A stretch of 60,394 nucleotides of DNA from JAPHTQ01 sp050287105. GTDB lineage: Bacteria > Pseudomonadota > Gammaproteobacteria > Thiohalomonadales > Thiohalomonadaceae. The stretch is taken from the NCBI GenBank assembly GCA_050287105.1, contig JBNKBG010000006.1:1-60394 (forward strand), read 5' to 3'. Position numbers and translations under genes: made by a program. Below, piece after piece: positions 55,816 to 60,394 of this stretch (position 1 is its first letter; every line of letters begins with the position of its first letter). The notes under the pieces are model-generated. The model did not search any database. It saw only the letters and a list, made by a program, of their open reading frames with translations, and was not told the DNA's origin.

Positions 55816-58800
55816 ATGATGCGTAAACTCATAGCCATAGCATTGACGCTCCTGCTGGCCGCCTGCGCCAGTACGCCTGAACTGCCGCCACCGGCAGCCG
55901 GATTCGCCAAAATCGATTTCGTCTCCGAGATACCGACCCCCAAGATTACCCTCCTGCTGGCCTGGCATGACGGGCGCTACTACTACGCCAGCAAAGATGG
56001 TGCGGTGCTGGTGGTCGATGAGAGCGGCAAACTGCTGCAGACGCTACAGGCAAAAACAGGTGGTGATGCCGTATTAAAACGACCTGTTGCCGCGGCGGTG
56101 GGTAACGATCTGGTCTTTATCAGCGACAGCGAAAACAGCCGGGTCGCCACGTTCTCCCTCACCGGCAAATACCGCGGCAGCTTCGGTGCCTCCGGCAGCG
56201 GCCCCGGCGAATTACGCGAGCCACAAGGTGTCGCCTTCTACGATGGGGTGGTCTACGTCGCCGACAACGGTAACGATCGCATCCAGCTCTACGGTGATAA
56301 CGGTGTCTTTATCGCCACCCTGGAGATCAATAGCGCCAAAGAAAACGAAGCGGCGAAAAAGAAAGATCTCCCTTATCAATTAAAAAAGCCTGGTGGACTC
56401 GATATCGATGCCGAGGGGCATATCCATGTCTTCGACGGCGAGAGCTCGATGATCAAGGTATACAACCAGCATGGTGGTTACCTGCGCCATCTGACGCTCA
56501 AAGGGAAACCGGCCGGTTTCCGCGTTGCCGCCGACGGTACCTATGTGATCGATCTCTCCAGCTACACCATCCAGAAATTCGATTTCAGCGGCAAGCTGCG
56601 TTACTACTTCGGTTCCAAGGGTAAGGGGCGTTCCCAGTTCCAGGGCATCGCGGGCCTGGCGTTGCATGACAACGAGCGGATCGCCGTGGGCGATAACGTC
56701 AAAGGGGTCGCCAACCTGTTCCAGCTGGAGGCGGCGGAGGTCGCGCCCGTGTTGCAACGGGAGCTGGCGCGGACCTCGGTGCGTCTGTTGCAAACAAACA
56801 AACTGGCCGTGCAGCACGTGGCCTATGCCAACGGCGCTGTATATGGTGTGTCGGCTGAGAAAAAGGCGGTGGTGCGTTTCAAACAGGGTGAGGCGGCAGA
56901 GACGATTGCCCTGGGCAAGGAGATCGAGCCGGGTGCGCTGGCTGTCGACAACGACGCTTCACTCTGGCTGATAGACAAGGGCAAGTCGCGCATCCTGCAT
57001 CTGGATCAAAACGGTAAGCAACTCGCCGCCTTTGGCAGTGATGGCAGCGGCGCCGGGCAACTGAATGAACCAACCGATATCGCCATCTCTTCCAGTGGGG
57101 TGATCTTCGTTGCCGATCCGGGCAATAAATGGATTCAGGCATTCAGTCGTGAAGGGGTCTTCCTTAACGTGCTGCGTAACGGCAAGAGTGAAGCGTTTAG
57201 CAAACCCGCTGCGATTGCTCTCGATGCGCAGGACAATCTTTATGTGCTGGATCGTGGTCGCACGGTCATTACCACCTTCTCACCCCGTGGTGAGGTGCTT
57301 GGCGAATTTGGCCGCGACAGGGAGCAGCCGATCCATCTGGACAGCCCGATTGGGCTGGTCGCCGGTGCCGATGAGATCACCGTGCTGGAAGAGGACGGGA
57401 TCAAGTGCTTCAACCTCAAGGGTGAATACCTGCGCCGCTTTGGCGCCAGGGGCAAGGGTGTTGGTGAGTTCTATCGGCCTACCGAGATCACGCCGGTCGG
57501 CGATGCCGCCTATGCCATTGCCGATAGTGGCAATCAGCGCCTTCAGGTAATGGCGACACTGCGCAAGCCAGCCGCGCCGCTTGAGGTAGCCGCCAAAGGT
57601 CGTTCCCACGGTGCCGAGATCAGCTGGCAGAAGAGTGCACTTCCCTATATCAGGGAGTACACCATCTATCGTGCCAATGCGGAGCAGGGACCCTTCCTGC
57701 GTGTCGGTGGTGTCACGGGCGAGAGCTTTATCGATGAGCGGCTGACACCGGAGCAGCGCTACTACTATCGCGTGGCGGCACAGAGTGAATATGGCTACGA
57801 GGGTGCCCCCGGCGCGGTGGTGGAAATCGTGGCGGAGAAGTATGCCCCGGCAGTGATGGAGAATGTGCTGGTGGTGCCGGATGTGTGGAGTCTGAAACTG
57901 ATCTGGGCACCGCTGGAGACCGCCTACGTCGAGAACTATCTGATCTACGAAAAGCGCGGTGACGAGTTCGTTAAGGTCGGCGAAACAAAGACACATGAGT
58001 TCAGCAAAACCGGTCTCGCACCGGAGAAGGAGTACACCCTCTATATCTCCACCCTGAGCGTTGACGGTATCGAGTCGGAGAAGCTCAAGGTGCTCGGTAC
58101 CACCCGCGCCAACAATCGTGCGCCGCTGGTGCTGGGGACCGTCGATCTGAGCGGGATCTTCTCCAACTCCTACAAACTCTACGAGCGCGACGGTCTGGGC
58201 AAGGTGCGTCTGACCAACAACACCGGCAAGCCGATGGAGAACGTCAAGGTTGCCTTCACCATCAAGAACTACATGGATTTCCCCAGCGAGATCACGGTCA
58301 AGCGGCTGGAACCGGGAGAGAGTCAGGAGTTCCCGTTAAAGACCGTGTTCAATAACAACATTCTGACGGTCACCGAAGACACCCCGGTGCAGAGCAAGAT
58401 GGTGGCCACCTATTTCGAGGATGGCAAGGAGAAGACCATCGGTCAGAATCAGTCGATCAATCTCTACGAAAAGCATCGCCTGCTCTGGTCGGAGCGCGGA
58501 CGCTTTGCCGCTTTCGTGACGCCAAAGGATCCGGTGATCCTTAACTATGCGCGCAGCATTGCCAACCAGTATCCGGATAACCGCGATCCGATTCAGTGGG
58601 CAGCGGCGATCTTCGGCGCACTCGGTGTCAGCGGTGTGACCTATGTGCAGGACCCGAACAATCCCTACCAGGTAACCTCCGGTAATACCGACACGGTGGA
58701 CTATCTGCAGTATCCCCGCGAAACCATGGAGCGCAAGTCCGGAGATTGCGATGACCTGGTGGCACTCTACTCTACCGCGTTGGAGAGCATGGGAATCAGC

Positions 58801-59556
58801 ACGCGTGTAATCGAGGTGCCAGAGCACATGTTGATGATGTTCTCCACCGGTATTGCCGCCGACAGCGACGGCTACACCATGGATAATATGTATGTGATCC
58901 AGGATGGTGTGTTGTGGGTGCCGGTCGAGGTGACCCTGGTGGGCAAGTCCTTTACCAGTGCCTGGGAGAAGGGGAGCGAGACCTACTACAAGTGGCAGGA
59001 GAAGGGACTTTCACTGCTCAACGTGCACGAGTCGTGGAATACCTATAAACCAGCCAGTCTGCCGCAGTACGACTGGAAACCGTCGGCAGTGAAACGTGAG
59101 TCGATAGACAAGCGTTTTCCGGATCAGAACGCGACCCTCAAGCGGATCGCCGCACGTACCCGGATGCAGCCCTATATCAAGGTGATCGAAGAGAATCCCA
59201 ATGATCTCAACGCGCAGATCCAGGCAGGGATCATTGCCGCCCGTGTCGGGGATTATGCCACCGCGGAAGGCTACTTTAGTGCGGTGCTGGCACAGCAACC
59301 GGACAACGCCAATGTGCTCAACAATCGTGGCAACCTGCGTTACATCCAGGATAAATACCAGGAGGCGATCAATGACTATGAGACGGCTGCAGCGGTTGAT
59401 CCCAATGATGCACTCATCCATATCAATCTGGCGAAGAGTTATATGGCGTTAAAGGATATAAAGAGTGCCGCTGCGGCGTTCAGAAAAGCGGTTTCGATCG
59501 ACGCGACAGTCAAGCAGCGCTACCGGACCATGGCCATCGACCTGAACGATGGTTAA
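55816..59556 (+). CDS. Giant NHL/fibronectin-III/transglutaminase/TPR lipoprotein
   Basis: The 1246-residue protein begins with a lipobox (LLAA-C17). NHL-type beta-propeller blades fill about residues 30-590, with repeats such as SGAGQLNEPTDIAI and GPGELREPQGVAF. Two fibronectin-III-like modules lie at about 590-770, a linker of beta-rich domains follows, and a transglutaminase-like core at about 960-1060 has Cys978 (SGDCDDLV) and His1004 (PEHMLM). TPR repeats lie from about 1150 on. It is probably anchored in a membrane. Such combined architecture suggests protein contact and possible cross-linking or proteolysis. The role is unknown. Confidence 0.8.
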   Translation: MMRKLIAIALTLLLAACASTPELPPPAAGFAKIDFVSEIPTPKITLLLAWHDGRYYYASKDGAVLVVDESGKLLQTLQAKTGGDAVLKRPVAAAVGNDLVFISDSENSRVATFSLTGKYRGSFGASGSGPGELREPQGVAFYDGVVYVADNGNDRIQLYGDNGVFIATLEINSAKENEAAKKKDLPYQLKKPGGLDIDAEGHIHVFDGESSMIKVYNQHGGYLRHLTLKGKPAGFRVAADGTYVIDLSSYTIQKFDFSGKLRYYFGSKGKGRSQFQGIAGLALHDNERIAVGDNVKGVANLFQLEAAEVAPVLQRELARTSVRLLQTNKLAVQHVAYANGAVYGVSAEKKAVVRFKQGEAAETIALGKEIEPGALAVDNDASLWLIDKGKSRILHLDQNGKQLAAFGSDGSGAGQLNEPTDIAISSSGVIFVADPGNKWIQAFSREGVFLNVLRNGKSEAFSKPAAIALDAQDNLYVLDRGRTVITTFSPRGEVLGEFGRDREQPIHLDSPIGLVAGADEITVLEEDGIKCFNLKGEYLRRFGARGKGVGEFYRPTEITPVGDAAYAIADSGNQRLQVMATLRKPAAPLEVAAKGRSHGAEISWQKSALPYIREYTIYRANAEQGPFLRVGGVTGESFIDERLTPEQRYYYRVAAQSEYGYEGAPGAVVEIVAEKYAPAVMENVLVVPDVWSLKLIWAPLETAYVENYLIYEKRGDEFVKVGETKTHEFSKTGLAPEKEYTLYISTLSVDGIESEKLKVLGTTRANNRAPLVLGTVDLSGIFSNSYKLYERDGLGKVRLTNNTGKPMENVKVAFTIKNYMDFPSEITVKRLEPGESQEFPLKTVFNNNILTVTEDTPVQSKMVATYFEDGKEKTIGQNQSINLYEKHRLLWSERGRFAAFVTPKDPVILNYARSIANQYPDNRDPIQWAAAIFGALGVSGVTYVQDPNNPYQVTSGNTDTVDYLQYPRETMERKSGDCDDLVALYSTALESMGISTRVIEVPEHMLMMFSTGIAADSDGYTMDNMYVIQDGVLWVPVEVTLVGKSFTSAWEKGSETYYKWQEKGLSLLNVHESWNTYKPASLPQYDWKPSAVKRESIDKRFPDQNATLKRIAARTRMQPYIKVIEENPNDLNAQIQAGIIAARVGDYATAEGYFSAVLAQQPDNANVLNNRGNLRYIQDKYQEAINDYETAAAVDPNDALIHINLAKSYMALKDIKSAAAAFRKAVSIDATVKQRYRTMAIDLNDG

Positions 59557-59601
59557 CCCGACCTAACAACGGATTAAGTGGAAAACACCGAGGAACCGAC
59601 C

Positions 59602-60015
59602 ATGAAAAAAATCACACTATTGCTGCTCGGTCTGTTACTGACCGGCAACGGCCTGGCGGAAGAGGCGAAACAGGCGGAAGAGGGTCTGCTGGATTCGCTG
59701 CGCAAGAAGATCGAGATGCTGATGCCGAAGAAAAAGCTGCAAACCACCACCGCCGTGGGTGGTGTGCGTGGCAGTAAGGCCGATGCCAACGATCTCTACT
59801 GGAAGGGCGAGAAAGGCGAAGAGGGTATCGACGCCGATGAATTGGCCGCCTTTGATGATGCATTGTCGTTGGCTGAATCGGGTGAAATGGTCGAAGCTGA
59901 AAAGCAGCTCACTGCCTTTCTCAAAAAATACCCGGCCAGTCAGTTGCGTGAAGATGCCGAGCAGGCACTGGTTTACGTCAAAGAGCGGCATCCACTACCT
60001 GAACAAAAGAACTAA
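59602..60015 (+). CDS. Small secreted protein with a TPR-like end
   Basis: The 137-residue protein has a signal peptide (about residues 1-21, ending NGLA) and a charged mature region. A helical C-terminus resembles a short TPR or YbgF-like helix pair (DDALSLAESGEMVEAEKQLTAFLKKYPAS). It sits between the large NHL lipoprotein and lemA, probably in one operon. The ATG at 59602 begins the signal peptide. A GTG at 59578 is an alternative. Confidence 0.75.
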   Translation: MKKITLLLLGLLLTGNGLAEEAKQAEEGLLDSLRKKIEMLMPKKKLQTTTAVGGVRGSKADANDLYWKGEKGEEGIDADELAAFDDALSLAESGEMVEAEKQLTAFLKKYPASQLREDAEQALVYVKERHPLPEQKN

Positions 60016-60038
60016 CAGCTCATAGAGGAGTAGGCACC

Positions 60039-60394
60039 ATGTCGGCAGGTTGGATAACACTCGGTATTATTGTGGTACTCGTGATTTACCTCATTGCGAT
60101 CTATAACGGTCTGGTTGCGCTGCGCAACCGGGTAAAGAACGCCTTCTCGCAAATCGATGTGCAGTTACAACGGCGCTATGATTTGATCCCCAATCTGGTG
60201 GAGACCGCCAAGGGCTATATCAAGCATGAGCGGGAGACCCTGGAGGCGGTGATCGCTGCACGTAATACCGCTCAGGCCGCGGCTAAAAAGGCAGGAGAGG
60301 ATCCCACCGATGGTGCCGCCATTCGTGAACTGGCGGGCGCGGAGACGATGCTTGGCGGGGCGATGGGGCGTTTCTTTGCCCTGGCCGAGGCCTA
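60039..60394 (+). CDS. LemA-family protein, 3' truncated
   Basis: The first 118 residues are visible. A membrane segment (about 6-26) is followed by the LemA signature YNGLVALRNRVKNAFSQIDVQLQRRYDLIPNLVE and then KGYIKHERETLE. LemA proteins are membrane-anchored helical proteins often adjacent to TPM-domain or peptidase genes. Function is uncertain. GAGGAG lies upstream of the ATG. The gene continues beyond the window. Confidence 0.95.
   Translation, partial: MSAGWITLGIIVVLVIYLIAIYNGLVALRNRVKNAFSQIDVQLQRRYDLIPNLVETAKGYIKHERETLEAVIAARNTAQAAAKKAGEDPTDGAAIRELAGAETMLGGAMGRFFALAEA

Overview
The window looks like a chromosomal segment of a gammaproteobacterium, probably a free-living or symbiotic autotroph of the Chromatiales or sulfur-oxidiser type. 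The signs are gene content and order: slmA, coaBC-dut and radC-rpmB-rpmG close together, priA followed by argS and an ftsN-like gene, lptM-lysA, dapF-DUF484-xerC, oxyR, torF-glnK-amt, and a bacterial sucrose synthase/sucrose-phosphate synthase operon. Codon use and base composition look uniform. I see no tRNA, rRNA, insertion sequence, prophage or CRISPR array. The first gene (DUF1566/EF-hand) and the last (LemA) are cut by the window ends.

Positions 1-8600 hold the truncated DUF1566/EF-hand protein, thiol peroxidase, a secreted TPR protein, a small outer-membrane barrel, an unknown membrane protein and, divergent from it, the most unusual locus. That locus is a 110-residue basic peptide whose stop codon abuts a radical SAM/SPASM enzyme. 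The peptide carries three Trp-x-(Arg/Lys) triads and reads like a precursor of a cyclophane-type RiPP. The unknown gene after it has a textbook sigma-54 promoter with an upstream dyad, and shares a 16-bp promoter motif with the peptide/enzyme operon. Positions 7400-22000 are mostly housekeeping and redox genes: a membrane metallophosphoesterase, a thioredoxin-DsbD fusion, a ferritin-like protein, a CoA-binding protein, a peroxiredoxin-glutaredoxin hybrid divergent from oxyR, an HdfR-like regulator, dapF-DUF484-xerC, a lone FliL-family gene, a PAS-PAS-GAF-HD-GYP protein and the helicase Rep.

Positions 22100-27600 form a sucrose operon (fructokinase, SPS with a phosphatase domain, sucrose synthase). 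comM and ubiK follow. Next is torF-glnK-amt, a nitrogen-starvation operon preceded by a sigma-54 promoter and two NtrC-like dyads. Positions 32500-41600 hold a CDGSH protein, a FetAB-like exporter, a TauE/SafE permease, slmA, argB, a membrane sensor-like protein sitting where the phosphomannomutase gene usually lies, dut, coaBC, radC and rpmBG.

An EAL-like/HDOD protein comes next, followed by a 450-bp AT-rich gap with a cluster of DnaA boxes just before priA, a possible origin or DnaA-controlled region. Then come cytochrome b561, argS, the SPOR protein and a zinc peptidase preceded by a heptamer microsatellite. The right end holds a carboxylesterase, lptM, lysA, a methyltransferase, a CHASE2-adenylate cyclase, a 1246-residue NHL/fibronectin/transglutaminase/TPR lipoprotein, a small secreted protein and lemA.

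All calls come from reading the sequence and recalling protein families. No database search was run.
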